Part shown: piece after piece, positions 32,543-43,494 of the stretch | Numbering within the stretch: the stretch's first letter is position 1 | Layout: the number at the start of each line of letters is the position of its first letter | Origin: Ophiosphaerella korrae | Lineage: Eukaryota; Ascomycota; Dothideomycetes; Pleosporales; Phaeosphaeriaceae | Assembly: GCA_028456385.1 (NCBI GenBank) | Contig: JALNQF010000011.1 | Location: forward strand, 186,001-250,000 | Length of the DNA: 64,000 bases | Reading direction: 5' to 3' | Notes under the pieces: generated by a model | Database searches by the model: none | Seen by the model: the letters and a program-made list of their open reading frames with translations, nothing else | What the model was told of the DNA's origin: nothing | Position numbers and translations under genes: made by a program

Positions 32543-33860
32543 TCACACCTTGAATACTACTACGCCTTTGCCATAAAGCGTGCTGATCAAGCCGATTCCT
32601 CTGTTAGCATCCCTTACCGCCGTGCTAGAAGAACAAACACCTTCACCACCGACCCCAGAATTCCTGAATAACGTCTTCAACCCTTCTTCCTCGCTCCATT
32701 CACCTACCCAACTCGGTGACCAGCAGTCACAAGCCCTTCTTTCCTCCTCATTTCCATCCATGACACAATTTGCTCGGCCCTCTGCCACCTCCATTAACGC
32801 TGGCGCAAACGGGTGTCCAGCGATCATCAGCTTTCCATTCTGATCAACAGATAAGTTATCCACCCCAGCTGGCGTGCGAATATAATTCTGATACTTCAAC
32901 GTTTTGCCAGTGTCTGCTATCTGGTAAAAATACAGGCCGGGTTTCGAGGAACTCGCTACTACCAACGTGCTCGTATTCAACATCGCAACTCCATTTGCGA
33001 ATGGCACGTGGGCTACAACTGCGTTGTCTTGTGGGGCATTCATGTCAATGTACACAACGGTGCCGCCTGGTATGCCAGAGAATGTTTCAATCTTCGAGAG
33101 CAGCGGCGAAACAGCAGCACGAACGTAGTGGTCATTTGTGACAAACATTCTTCCATTTCCGAGGAGTTGAATAGAATTCGGAGCGTGTATAAGGGGATGA
33201 GAGAATGTTTGTAGATGCTTCGCGGTCGCGTTTCTGAGTGAGATGGAGAAGATTTCGATGACGCTGCCTGAGATGCGAGAGTGGTTGATGACATAAAGGT
33301 GTTTAGCCTTAGGGTCATACTCTATACCTAGGGGGTTCAACTCGATTGGATTCTCAAGCTTGAGTTGTTTGAGGGCTGAGGAGTCAGGAATGTTGGATGT
33401 CGAGTAATCGTAGATCCACATACCACCCTCCATGTCATTGCCGGTGCGAGGGGAAAGAAACGTTCCCTCAGGCTTCGTTAGTTCATGGTAGTCAACAAAT
33501 TCACTTAAGTTTATTATCAAAGCGTAAACCTGCAACTGGATGATGCTCACCATGACTGTGTTCCACCGATCTCTTCCAGGGTCACAGCTCAGAATGGCCA
33601 GTCCCAGCTCAGCTTCCAGAATCACATCCTCGCAGTTTCGGATTTGATTTTGAAACCTCGTATCAACGCTTTTGAATTCATTCACATGTTCTAGTTTTCC
33701 TGGACGGTTGGCAAACATTGTGGTAAGCGCAATGTATCGATCATACAGGTATGGTCCGACCGCGGCCAGAACGATAAGGTACTGATTGGAATAGTTAGAA
33801 CGTTAGGCTTGTTTAGCATTAAAATTGTCGGTTTACTATTGTGCTTCGAATTGGAGCCAT
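32543..33860 (-). CDS. Paraoxonase/SMP-30-like beta-propeller protein with N-terminal anchor
   Basis: Likely a secreted or membrane-anchored esterase/lactonase-like six-bladed propeller; the substrate is unknown. Three exons: 33860-33837 (MAPIRSTI), 33781-33551 and 33472-32543, with introns of 55 bp (GTAAAC...TCAG with TTCTAAC branch) and 78 bp (GTGAGC...CGAAG), give 394 residues. The first splice yields a hydrophobic lead YLIVLAAVGPYLYDR (signal peptide or anchor). Propeller features are ILSCDPGRDRWN, MWIYDY, NPLGIEYDPKAKHLYVINH, HAPNSIQLLGNGRMFVTNDH, and AGVDNLSVDQNGKLMIAGHP, matching the paraoxonase/arylesterase pattern including the metal-ligand ND and N-x-D positions. The mature part has Cys residues that could pair. 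Confidence 0.8.
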
Positions 33861-34305
33861 ATTTGAGAATCTATTTATCGTGTTTTGTTGGAAATGGGGT
33901 TGAACAATGATGGATGCCGAATTGCTGGTGAGTCCCCGAGGCGGAGAGTAACCCCCAGCGCTGACTGCATAGCGTCCTTCACCCTGCAGAACCTCGTGCG
34001 AGGCGCAACAAAGTCAATTGTATCACGGACCAATTATTCATATTCTTTGTTATAGTAGTTAGTATACTTACTAGCGATAGTTAACCTTGCGCAACAAAGA
34101 TAAACGCGAAGTTAGTCTTGATTTTGCCCTAGCATAGCAGGCAAGAGCGGCCTGTGGGTCGCGCAGGGCGGCAATGGTGTTGTTGTTTGGGCGCGGCTTG
34201 TCGTTCAGCCAACCAAACCACAAGCACAATGCAACGGGAAGCTACACTCAACCCCAAATCACGGCAGCACTTGACATGTGTGCCCACTCCCGCATCGGCG
34301 CTGCT
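33861..34305. promoter_or_regulatory. Divergent promoter region between the paraoxonase-like and PD-(D/E)XK-like genes
   Basis: 445 bp between divergent starts, AT-rich around 34020-34080. An in-frame ATG at 34276 is a possible alternative start for the right-hand gene. Confidence 0.45.
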
Positions 34306-35728
34306 ATGCCCTCTACATCATCGGCGGTCAATTCGACCATCTCCCTCTGGCTTGATACCATCTCTGCTGCATCGCCGCCCGCAAGGTGCGTATCTATTCG
34401 TTGTCTGTTACAATGGCTATCGCTGACGTAGATATAGCACCGCTGCCCCGCACGTCTCCCCCTACGACGATACGACTAACACGCGGCTGATAAAGCGATT
34501 GCGCTCGATGGACATGGACTCGGGCATCGGTGTCGTTAGTGACGATGCTGCTACCCATGAGACGCCTCGCCCCCCCAAACGCCGTCGCAACCTCGATGAC
34601 ACACACCATTTCTCGCCGCCTGCGTCTCCCACCAAGAGCGAATCCACCGCTTCCCTTTTGTCGCACAAGAGCGGAAGGCTCAGTCCTGTCAAGCAAATCC
34701 AGGCCCTCGGGGATTTTGAACGCCCTGTCATCTTTTGCGATTTCCACAGCCTCGAAACGGCCGGCGAGCAAGCGCGCCTAGACGTCACTAGAATGCACAC
34801 AGCAGCCCAAATGCTTGCCGATGGATTTGGGATACTCGACTACAACAGCGCAGACGCTTTCAAGGCAACAATTGCCGACCTTCCTGAGTTGGACCAGGCG
34901 AGGCTGCAATACCCAATAGCCAAACATTCTCGCCGTGCTGAATATGGATCAACGCCTGCGATTAGCGAGGTCGCCAGCATTGTCCGCACTGCGTGGCAAT
35001 TGAACTCTGGCGCAGGAAGAGCCGAGGACGAGTGGAACGCAGATGTTCAGTATCCGCTGCTCAAGGTTGCGCTTGAGACAAGTCGGCATTCGAAAGCACT
35101 CTCAATCCGCTCTGTGTGAGTTTGTCTTCATCCTTAGCCGTCGAGATCAATACCGTCCAGACTAATACCGTCCAGGAAATCCGCTCGTATCGACCCACCA
35201 GCGCTCTGTAACAACAACCTCCCCGGCCGCATTATTGACTACGCTGTTTGCCTCCAGCCCGATTCGACCATATCCCGCGCCTATCGGTCCCTCCGGCCCT
35301 TGGCTGCCAACACTGTGAAGTCTTGGAACCACGTCACCCGTCTACAGGACCTACCTATCGCCATCAACATCGAGACCAAGGCCCCCATGAAGTCGTGGAC
35401 AGACGGCAAACCACAGATTGGGATCTGGACAGACGCGTGGCTGCGGCGATGCGAGCTACTCTGGGAGGATGGCCGAACCCCGCCGGCAGTTATGCACAAG
35501 GACTGGCCAGCGATACCGGTGCTCATCTCACAAGGCCATGATTGGCACTTGCTAGTCGCCACCAAGACTAGCGAGAGATTGGTCTTTAGAGAGCAGATCA
35601 TGATTGGGAGTACGCGGAACTGCTTTGACGCCCTCAAGGTTGTGGCCGTGCTGCACTGGCTCATGGACTGGGCCGAGACGGTCTGGCGGCCGTGGTTTTT
35701 GTCGTTGATCGCTGAAGATGATGAATGA
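34306..35728 (+). CDS. Fungal PD-(D/E)XK nuclease-like domain protein
   Basis: Member of a large fungal family with a predicted nuclease-like fold; biological role unknown. Three exons: 34306-34385, 34438-35115 and 35176-35728, with introns of 52 bp (GTGCGT...TATAG) and 60 bp (GTGAGT...TCCAG), give 436 residues. The N-terminus has the family's VNSTISLWLDTISAA segment, then a disordered Arg/Lys patch (PPKRRR) that could be a nuclear signal. The second splice yields SVKSARIDPPALC. The core shows GRIIDYAV with an Asp (about 273) and NIETKAP (about 318-320), fitting the D...E-x-K active-site pattern, so the site appears intact. ATG 34276 upstream would add 10 residues. Confidence 0.82.
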
Positions 35729-36474
35729 CTTGCATGAATGTGACAGCAAAAAGCAGGGTCGTACCTATATGATAGGTTTTAGTGGAAAAAAGTGTAAATA
35801 TCCTCTGGCGCAATAGTTACAACCCAAAACATAGTTGCCATGAGCTTCTAGATTAGTTTATTGCTAATCGACAATCGACGAAAGTTTGCTGAATCCATCG
35901 AAGAAAAGTTCGTTTCATCAGTGCTCTAACGGAATTAGCATAACTGATTACATCACAGCTTCTGCATTTCAAGCACAAGCGCCAGGCAATTGTCCTATCT
36001 GCGACGGCTCCGGGCTGCAAGGGCAATATCAATGTGGCTCTCAGTTAACGAAGAGAGTGGGGGTTTGCCCGCGCAGACAGCTCCTCTTGACTCCTACACC
36101 TCTTACAAGTCTTCTTTTCTGTAGAAAAAAGTGAATAATCTAATAATTCTTTATCTTAACTTCAATACTAGCAAAAAAAATAAGAAAAAAGGCCTCTCTT
36201 CTAGCTTACAATATTCTCAAAGAAGGGAACTAGATTCCGCTTCTTTTCCTATTATATAGCGTAATACTTAGAATTAATTAATAACATTAGATACACCCCT
36301 TCTTCACTCTATAAAGAGTGCTCTGTTGAATTTATAGGTAGCAAGAACTTTATTTTATTAAGTTATTATAAAAAGATGTATTTATAGCGGCATTTTGGTG
36401 TTCTCGCCTGCACAGCAAACCGCCACTATTTCAGTCAACCAAGAGGGTGGTGCAAATCTTGCCGGATTTATACC
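35729..36474. other. AT-rich intergenic stretch
   Basis: Contains an extremely AT-rich block at about 36130-36380, with RIP-like TA-rich words. No gene is seen. Confidence 0.5.
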
Positions 36475-36798
36475 ATGCTAACACGAATACGTTTGCGAAC
36501 AAATCGCTTTCTTGAGAAAGCACAATTTAAGATTAAGATAAGCAGGCAATACCTCACCCCTCTTGCTCGGATTGCTGAGCATTGGGGATTAAACAAGGTG
36601 CAATGCTACGAATGGGCTTCTATGGGCTGGAAATACTGTAAACTGCTTAGTGATGCTGCATCTCGAAATCTCCCTTGGGACGAGGCGTTGATAAAGTTGA
36701 ATCAGACGGGCGCTCTCGGATTAAAAAATAATCCACCCTATTCACTCGATCTAGAGCACCTCATGGCTTGGCCTGACAAGGCCAACTTCGAAGGGTGA
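36475..36798 (+). CDS. Orphan ORF, 107 codons
   Basis: ATG to TGA with no recognised domain, lying in an AT-rich island. The composition is credible for protein (RIAEHWGLNKVQCYEW, LPWDEALIKLN), but there is no signal peptide, no intron is needed, and I cannot exclude a chance frame or a repeat fragment. Confidence 0.3.
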   Translation: MLTRIRLRTNRFLEKAQFKIKISRQYLTPLARIAEHWGLNKVQCYEWASMGWKYCKLLSDAASRNLPWDEALIKLNQTGALGLKNNPPYSLDLEHLMAWPDKANFEG

Positions 36799-38449
36799 GG
36801 CTGCAGGGCATATATGCTAGAGTAAGAACGTATTCTGGAGTCTGGTTTGCCGCCCGGTTACATGTTCGATTCTTTCGGACTCATTGTAGCTCTCGCTCTT
36901 GATCGGCACCATCAGCTTACACGATATCGGATCCGAGATCAACTAGCCGTCAGCACAATAGTGAGGATGAGCATACGTTAGCTGTGGAAGTCATGCCTGC
37001 TATTCATACTTCTAGGTGGAGTCCCAGGGACTGGTGTTTTCTGTTGGCAGTATTGTCTTGGCGGACGTAGGCTCTTCAACACCTTTTAAGCCGCCCTTTT
37101 TTTTTCTCAAATGAATCCGCTAGTCTAGATTATCGCTCGTTTGAGTCGACAATTTGATGTGTCAGTAAATATTTGATCTAAGCCTGAGCGTTGACGCTCA
37201 GTGCGTAGTTATCTCCCGACCACATGAGCCTGTTTCAGGTCCTACAATCTGTTCACCGCATCACAGAGGAGATTGATACGATGCCAGTAAGTGCAATCTA
37301 AGAGTTACATATGATAGCAGCAAGGTTATGGAGGAGGCTGGACACACCAGGAAATGGGTGCAGAGGTAAACACAATTGAGGCCACTCGCGTTGCATTACG
37401 TCCAAGACCGCGTGTCATGTTCGTTGCGCCTTTTCAGTATTCATGTACGCCCTTGCTTAGATCTTTGTAAACGAGGCCAAGCAACACCTGTTTCTCAGCA
37501 GCCTGAACCGCTTCTGCTCCTGGACGTGCAGCAGGTGCGGAATCTTTGAGGTGGAACACGGGCGTCTAAGACAATAAGTTACTGCTGATAGGTATTCTGG
37601 CCTTGATACATGGCGTGGGCTGTGGAGAACCTGGGGCTGCTTGTTGGACATTCATATCTGCATCTATCCATAACTTCGAATATCGCTATACGCAATAATT
37701 GACTATCTAGAGCGATCTGTCGTAATCGGAAGTTGTGTGGAGTACATAGTAACGAAAGCCTGCGCTCGTCGGAAAGGAGGCCTTCTATAGGTGGTAAGGG
37801 AAGAGGAAGAAGGTTGCTGTTAGAGCTATATATAGTCATTCACACCTAAAGTGGGAAAGAGACGCTTAGCTGGACTAGGCATCGAGGCGCTTCAAGCAAA
37901 CTAGTGGAATTGCTTCCGGGGAAATATATCATTACTTTGAGGGCACAAAATGGATTTGAGGTCACCCCTAGGGGCACTGCGAAGTCGATGTTGCTAAAAG
38001 GTTTGAACATTGTGACTAGACTACTATACAATACAACAACCGCTTCACGTACTAAGGCTTTTAGTTTGACAAGTTGGTAGAGACCTACTCTGTGAAAGAC
38101 TATTCCATCATCCTATGATCGATAGGTCCATTTCGCCGTCAGGCCAACATTACAAACGCGATTCGGAGATGGCACGCACACTCCCGCCATGTGTCTACTA
38201 CGTAGTAAGCGTTATAGTACCGCAGCCCGTCGGATCGGTCTGGGTGGCATGGCACACCAGTGTCAATATATTGCAGTCCAAAACCAATGAGTGTGACATA
38301 CCCACTCATAAATATAGGCGTCTTGCTGAGTCTCATGACGAGTTAGGGCTTACTCTGCTTCGCCGAGTAGGTCAGCCAGTACTGTTGCCACAATGATGCC
38401 CTCGGGATAGGCAAGTAGGGCGGCAAGACGCCCTATAGTTTGCTCAGCC
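36799..38449. other. Gene-free stretch left of NNF1
   Basis: 1.65 kb with only short frames on either strand, including a 9-T run near 37100. No element ends or domains recognised. Confidence 0.5.
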
Positions 38450-39170
38450 TCATATCTTCATTTCTGTTTCAAGGACTCTGATCTCTTTGCTCAAACCTTG
38501 CACATCATCCTGCGCCATGATCTGTGCACTTGATTCCAAATCTTGTATGACGTTCTCCAGGCCGCGTACTAGCGCTTCGATCTCGGCCCGTTGTGCTGTG
38601 ACAGTTGATAAAAGGTCGGCATTTGACTGTTGCGTCTCGGTAAGTTTGGTGTTCATCTTAGTGGCTTGTTGTTCAAGGAACGGTGCAAGATGTATGAGTT
38701 GAATTTCGGAAGGAGTGAGAGTATGGGGGCTGTGATGTTGATGAGCATTGCGTTGGGGCAATTCCGTATGCCAGCAGTACTTACGGCGTTGGTGTTTCGA
38801 CAGGACCACCGTTTGCGCGGACCTCAGCACGCTTCTTTCTCAGTTTTGCGTCCTCAATACACTGGTCTAGCGAATTGAGCAATTTGACAACGTTTCTTCT
38901 TTCCATGATATCATCGAAGTTGGTTTTCCATGTTCGGTCTAATTGATCAACAATCTGTCCACGCAAATTGTCGAGCACCTCGGGGCTGTATTGCGCAGCC
39001 GTAGGAAAGCACGACGCAAAGTTGTTGGCCGAGCATTTTTCCAGTGTTGCCTTGGAGGCCTGGTTGAAAACATTGATGAGACCCTGTGCGCGAGGGCCTG
39101 GAGTGTCTGCGATAGGAGGGGCAGGTGTGGGCGATGGTGAGCGCGAGCTTGGTTTTGTAGCAGCAGGCAT
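38450..39170 (-). CDS. NNF1: Kinetochore protein NNF1 (MIND/Mis12 complex)
   Basis: Subunit of the MIND/Mis12 complex linking inner kinetochore to Ndc80/Spc105. Exons 39170-38785 and 38729-38450, with a 55 bp intron (GTAAGT...CACAG) in phase 2, give 221 residues. The family core is visible: GLINVFNQASKATLEKCS, NNFASCFPTAAQYSPEVL, WKTNFDDIMERRNVVKLLNS, and a heptad-rich C-terminal coiled coil (LTETQQSNADLLSTV, IEALVRGLENVIQDL). The N-terminal 25 residues are Pro/Ser-rich and disordered. The ATG at 39170 is the first in frame and gives the usual length. Confidence 0.9.
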
Positions 39171-39475
39171 AGTGAATATAAAGGTCCAATAATATGCAAA
39201 AGCCTGAGGCTTGTAGTTGCGCGAGTTTTGGGTATGGTCTGGAGTGTAAATACATGCACATTGCTGTGTTTACCTACCAATGCGCTATACTTCGCACGTG
39301 CTCACGCGTACCGCCCCGCATTTGTTAACCTCACCCTCTACCTCAATACTATTAAATCTAGGATTTGACTGAATGATATTGTATTATTCTATAATCGCTA
39401 GCGTAGAGATGAACGGGTATATCCAATATCATACAACCACGTCTCTCTGACTGCGTACTTGGAACTCTAGCCCAC
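39171..39475. other. NNF1 upstream and 3' flank of the next gene
   Basis: 305 bp. It contains the NNF1 promoter. No gene is seen. Confidence 0.4.
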
Positions 39476-41033
39476 TCACCAAGGTTGCCGGAATCTCGTG
39501 CCCACCCGGCCACTGTGGGGAGGCATGCCATCAATTTGCCCCATACCTTCTTTGCTTGAATCCACACTTTTCTTTAATTGGGCCGCTTGTAATTGTGAAG
39601 CAACTCGGCTATCTTTGCAAGGTGTCGCCATATTGCTCGCGTTCCGCGGCTTGCGGCCAGAATGATGGCGAGCTGGTCCTCGCTCGATGCACACATTTGG
39701 GCTCAGCGGGCTCAACTGCATGCCGCCCGTTTCGAGAACCGTGTCTTCGTGCAAACGATTTCTTGTCACTGTAACATATTCGTGACGTTTGGCGGAATTA
39801 TCAGCAGAATTCTTCGATGGAGTGTGAGGTGGACTGCAGTGGGACACGAGCATTGGCGTGTTCTTTTTGAGCGCCGGCGCAGTCACACTTTCAGCCTGTG
39901 AGCATTGTCGAGAAGAAGAAGAAGAATCATAGGAAAGCCTCTCCTTGTTATTGGCTAGAAAAGGGTCGTGGAGCATAACTTGACCTTTTGAAAGCAGTAC
40001 AGGCTTGGGATCATCCGTGGAATTCTCATAATTTCTAGAAAGAAGGTTGGTGCCACTGTCCTGTTGTCCAGGTGAACATGTGGGTAGTGGCCAACTTGGG
40101 ACGATGCCTTCGGTGTAATACACAACAGGACTGCCCTCAAGGCTGGAGAGCTCAGACAACCACTCGTGTACTCGTTCTTCCAATGCAATTTTTAAGGTAT
40201 GCTTTCGACCCCATGAAGTGGTAACAATATAGCCCGAGTCGTCTGACCAAGATCCCGACGAGCGTTCGGAAGTATGTGGGAGACTCGCCTGTACATCGTC
40301 TGCTAACGACACGACTGAATACAGATTTGTTGAGAGACATAGAGACTTCTGACAATAGCTCGGTGAGATATGTTCAGTAGCTTGCTGACTTGTACTACTC
40401 CTCGCTGGTGTATTTGCAGGTGAAGGACAAGCCTTCCGAGATATGTTGGGAAGCTGTGGGTATAAGATGTGATTGTCGTTTTGTACTACATGGTGGTCGT
40501 GACCAACATCTTCGAACAGCTGCCGCATACGGGTTGCGTAGCCAGCGCGTGCTGGTGACTGTAATAGTATGGGAGCATGACCGGAGCGCCGGGTGCGTAT
40601 ATTTGCAGCCCGTATAGGCGAAACCAGAATGTCTGTTGGCAATCTCTGTGCTGCTTGGAGGGATGATGTGCTTGAGTGTTCGCAAGACCTTACATTGATG
40701 CCGCCCGTCTCAGCGTCATCATCGCCAATCTTTCGGTAGTGTTGACTTGGAGAAGAAGGCCTCTGGTTGGCATGTGTCACCTCTACTGGGGCATAATTTC
40801 GGGGCAGTTGGTCTGCGTCAAGAGTTCATTAGTACGACTGTGAGACGCGATGAAAGAAACTTCAGAAGTCCCGACAGATTTCTGGCGCTGCATATAGAAA
40901 TTTGCTGTGAGCGTACAAGTGCCTTACAGTAAGACCGAGCATCCTTGTAGAGTTCCTGTGGTGTATCTGAGCCGTTCGGTTGGGCATGCGCCATGAAGCC
41001 TTGCTGGTCGATTGTAGCACGAGGTAGTGGCAT
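39476..41033 (-). CDS. Disordered Ser/Pro-rich hypothetical protein
   Basis: Not recognised. Exon 1 41033-40928 (MPLPRATIDQQGF...) is joined to 40812 across a 115 bp intron (GTAAGG...GACGCAG with a CTAATG branch site), giving DARSYYQLPRNYAPVEV in frame. A second possible intron, 40693-40646 (48 bp, GTAAGG...CACAG), has no stop and length 3n, so the product is 480 residues if retained or 464 if removed. The protein is disordered, with Ser/Thr/Pro blocks, a conserved-looking patch RRSGHAPILLQSPARAGYATRM and a segment GYIVTTSWGRKHTLKIALEERVHEWL-like helix near the middle, and a short Arg-rich C-terminus. Probably nuclear or cytoskeletal; function open. Confidence 0.68.
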
Positions 41034-43494
41034 GTCTCCTGCAGTGAGCAGGGTGCCTATTGTTTAAGTCTTGTGCATGTTCGTGGTTTGCTTTGATCCA
41101 CAAAGATGTGGGTATGACCAGGGCAGCGAGCCATTGCAGCTCACAGCACGAGCACAATAGAAGCTGCATTGGGTATTAGTGTAGCACACGCCCGATGCGC
41201 CTTCTTGCCGGGCATGAGCAACAACGATGCTCGGCCGTGTTGGGCGTCGCACCAACTGGAAGGCCGGAAGGAGGGGATCATGGAAAAGAGGACAGCTGCA
41301 TGTGTGCGAGGTAGCATTGCGTGAACTGCAAGACTTGGTTCGAACTTCGGTCCCGGTTGTTGGAACGTGGAGGAGAGTGATGCCGTCGAAGCCGTTTCAG
41401 CTATCCGTGACATGCTGGGGGGAACAGGAGTGAGCACGCCCCAAAGGAGAAACCCCATGCATGCACGCGATATTGTCGAGTTTGCGATTTATAGAGAAAT
41501 ACATCGGGACCAGCCCGAAGGTGGCTCCCAAGTCGTGCCTTGTTAATAAGATGACATAGGATGGGTGCCAACAGCGGTGGTGCTAGATATGCCAAGCTCA
41601 ATCGCCGTTATGGTTACAAGAATAGGCTTCGCTGATCACCACTCTACACCCGCTTCACGTTGATTACCGTCACCGTTCATTGTCCCAATGCGTATCCAAT
41701 GGCATTCTCCCGAGGCCTCCGCCATTGTGGACACGTGCCTTAATTTTACGTTTAGAATTCTCACTCATCTCACATCGCGGTCTTGCGTCCCTCGTGACCA
41801 AGGCATCCCTGCATATAGTATTCCCATAACCATGGTGGGCTGGATATGCAGGCACCGTTCGCATCTGACGGCTAGGCTCATCGACATGTATGCAGTGACT
41901 ATTAGCTGCCGCAGTGTGTCGCCCAAAAGAAGCGTGGTGCATACAGGTCCGTGCTGCAAACACTCTGAGAGGTTGTGGCCGGCACGACGCCTCTATCGAT
42001 TCGTGGGCCTGGCTCGCCTAGGTACGCAGGGTTATCCTTCAAACTCTTCATTGTCGGATCGGGCGCTGAGTCTGCTGACAGAGATTGGCTCGTACTTTGT
42101 GCGGTTGCCTTGAGGAGCGCTGAGCGGCGGCTGAAAGCTGAAGAACTGGAGTAACACCCCTCGTCTACCGTTCTACGCACTCGTTTGTGCTACTTTGGAT
42201 GTACGGCACACCGTTCCTGACAACTTCATCGACTTTCGCTCGCGTGCTGGGACGGGAGCATGTGCGCTCGCCTGTCGCACCATGTGCAATCGAGCAAGCG
42301 TGCAATCAGAATCCTGCCATGCCCCTGGTGGCGTCTTCGCTTCTGGCAATCAGCCTTCTTGTCCGTGCATCTGACTGATGGATGAACCAGCTTTTACTAC
42401 CCTGGCGTGTTCCATAATCAGCCTTGACCGCCCGCCCTGCCCTCACCTCCGGGCTGCGCTGTTGCGAGACATCGTGCTACTGCCCGCTGCAGCCTTTGCG
42501 TCTCCTCTCCCCAACCTCACCCTCTTTCCTGCTCTTGGTAGCCACCCGCTTCGTCGCGAGCCCGACGGACCCTCTCTTCCAAGCCGCCTGCCCATTCTGC
42601 CTCCTTTCACCACCCTCTTTTACTGTCTATTTCTCACAACATCTATCTCCGGCTGCACGCATTGGTTGCCGGTATATCTTGCCATCCAGCTTGTCCACCT
42701 CATGCAAGCAGAGCTACTTTCTCTTACGCACCCTGTTTGAGCTATCACCAAAGTAGCCCGATCTTGTATGTCCGTGGATTTTCTTTGAAACTCGATCTGG
42801 CAATCACCTATGCCATACTGCAACAGATAGCGTTACAGACATTGCAATCCCTTTCTTCGAGTCCTTTACGTCGTGTCATATCACTATCGTACTGCTTGGC
42901 CTATAGGGTGCACTACATGCGTACCTAGCATTACTGTGTTCCGGTTCTTTGGCACAGCCCTTGCTATCTCAATTCGTCACAACGTATCACGCGAGGGACA
43001 AGTCACGAAACTGATTATGTGAACGGCAGGCATCTATCTAAAATCTTTGTCGCTGTGTCCGCTCCGCTCCAGCCGCGTCAACCCTCCTGGATTGACCTTC
43101 ATTGAGACAGGAGCGTGGGGACTTTTACCAAGCAAGGAACCGTTGTGTCTCGCAAGCAGCTCGGGCCTGTAGCTCTCCTTTCTGTTCGTTCCTGGCGTGT
43201 ACTTTCTTCCACGCGTCTGGACAGCACTCGGCTCAGGTACCGAATATTGTGCCCCATTCCACGATTTGCAATTCGGCAAATCCTCCTCAGGGTTGCGCAC
43301 CATCTATCCCCGCTCTGATTTTAGTTGCCTGGGGCAAACTCACACTCTTTCTTCAACTCCCAGACGTCTCCACTGCGGCGGCCTAGGTATTCTTGCGGCC
43401 TTTGCGAACATTATTCCACACTGCGTTACTTTATCGCAACAGGCTCGTGTCGGTCCACAGACACACCACTCATCATCATTATTTTCTACAATCA
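41034..43494. promoter_or_regulatory. Long divergent intergenic region with pyrimidine-rich 3' half
   Basis: 2.46 kb between divergent genes. Several open frames up to 141 codons occur (for example 41688-42113 plus, 42378-42740 plus) but none shows a domain or coherent composition. From about 42400 to 43494 the plus strand is strikingly C/T-rich with many TTTC/CTCC tracts, as in long fungal leaders, and has upstream ATGs before the EGF-protein gene at 43495. Confidence 0.5.

Noticed and set aside
36840..36900. tRNA-like TTCGATTC sequence
   Set aside because: No matching acceptor stem or anticodon arm could be folded around it.
41688..42113. 141-codon plus-strand frame
   Set aside because: Unstructured composition and equally long opposite-strand frames; no splice sites or domain.
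42378..42756. Overlapping Leu/Pro/Ser-rich plus-strand frames
   Set aside because: Produced by C/T-rich DNA, which is open in several frames; no coherent protein.
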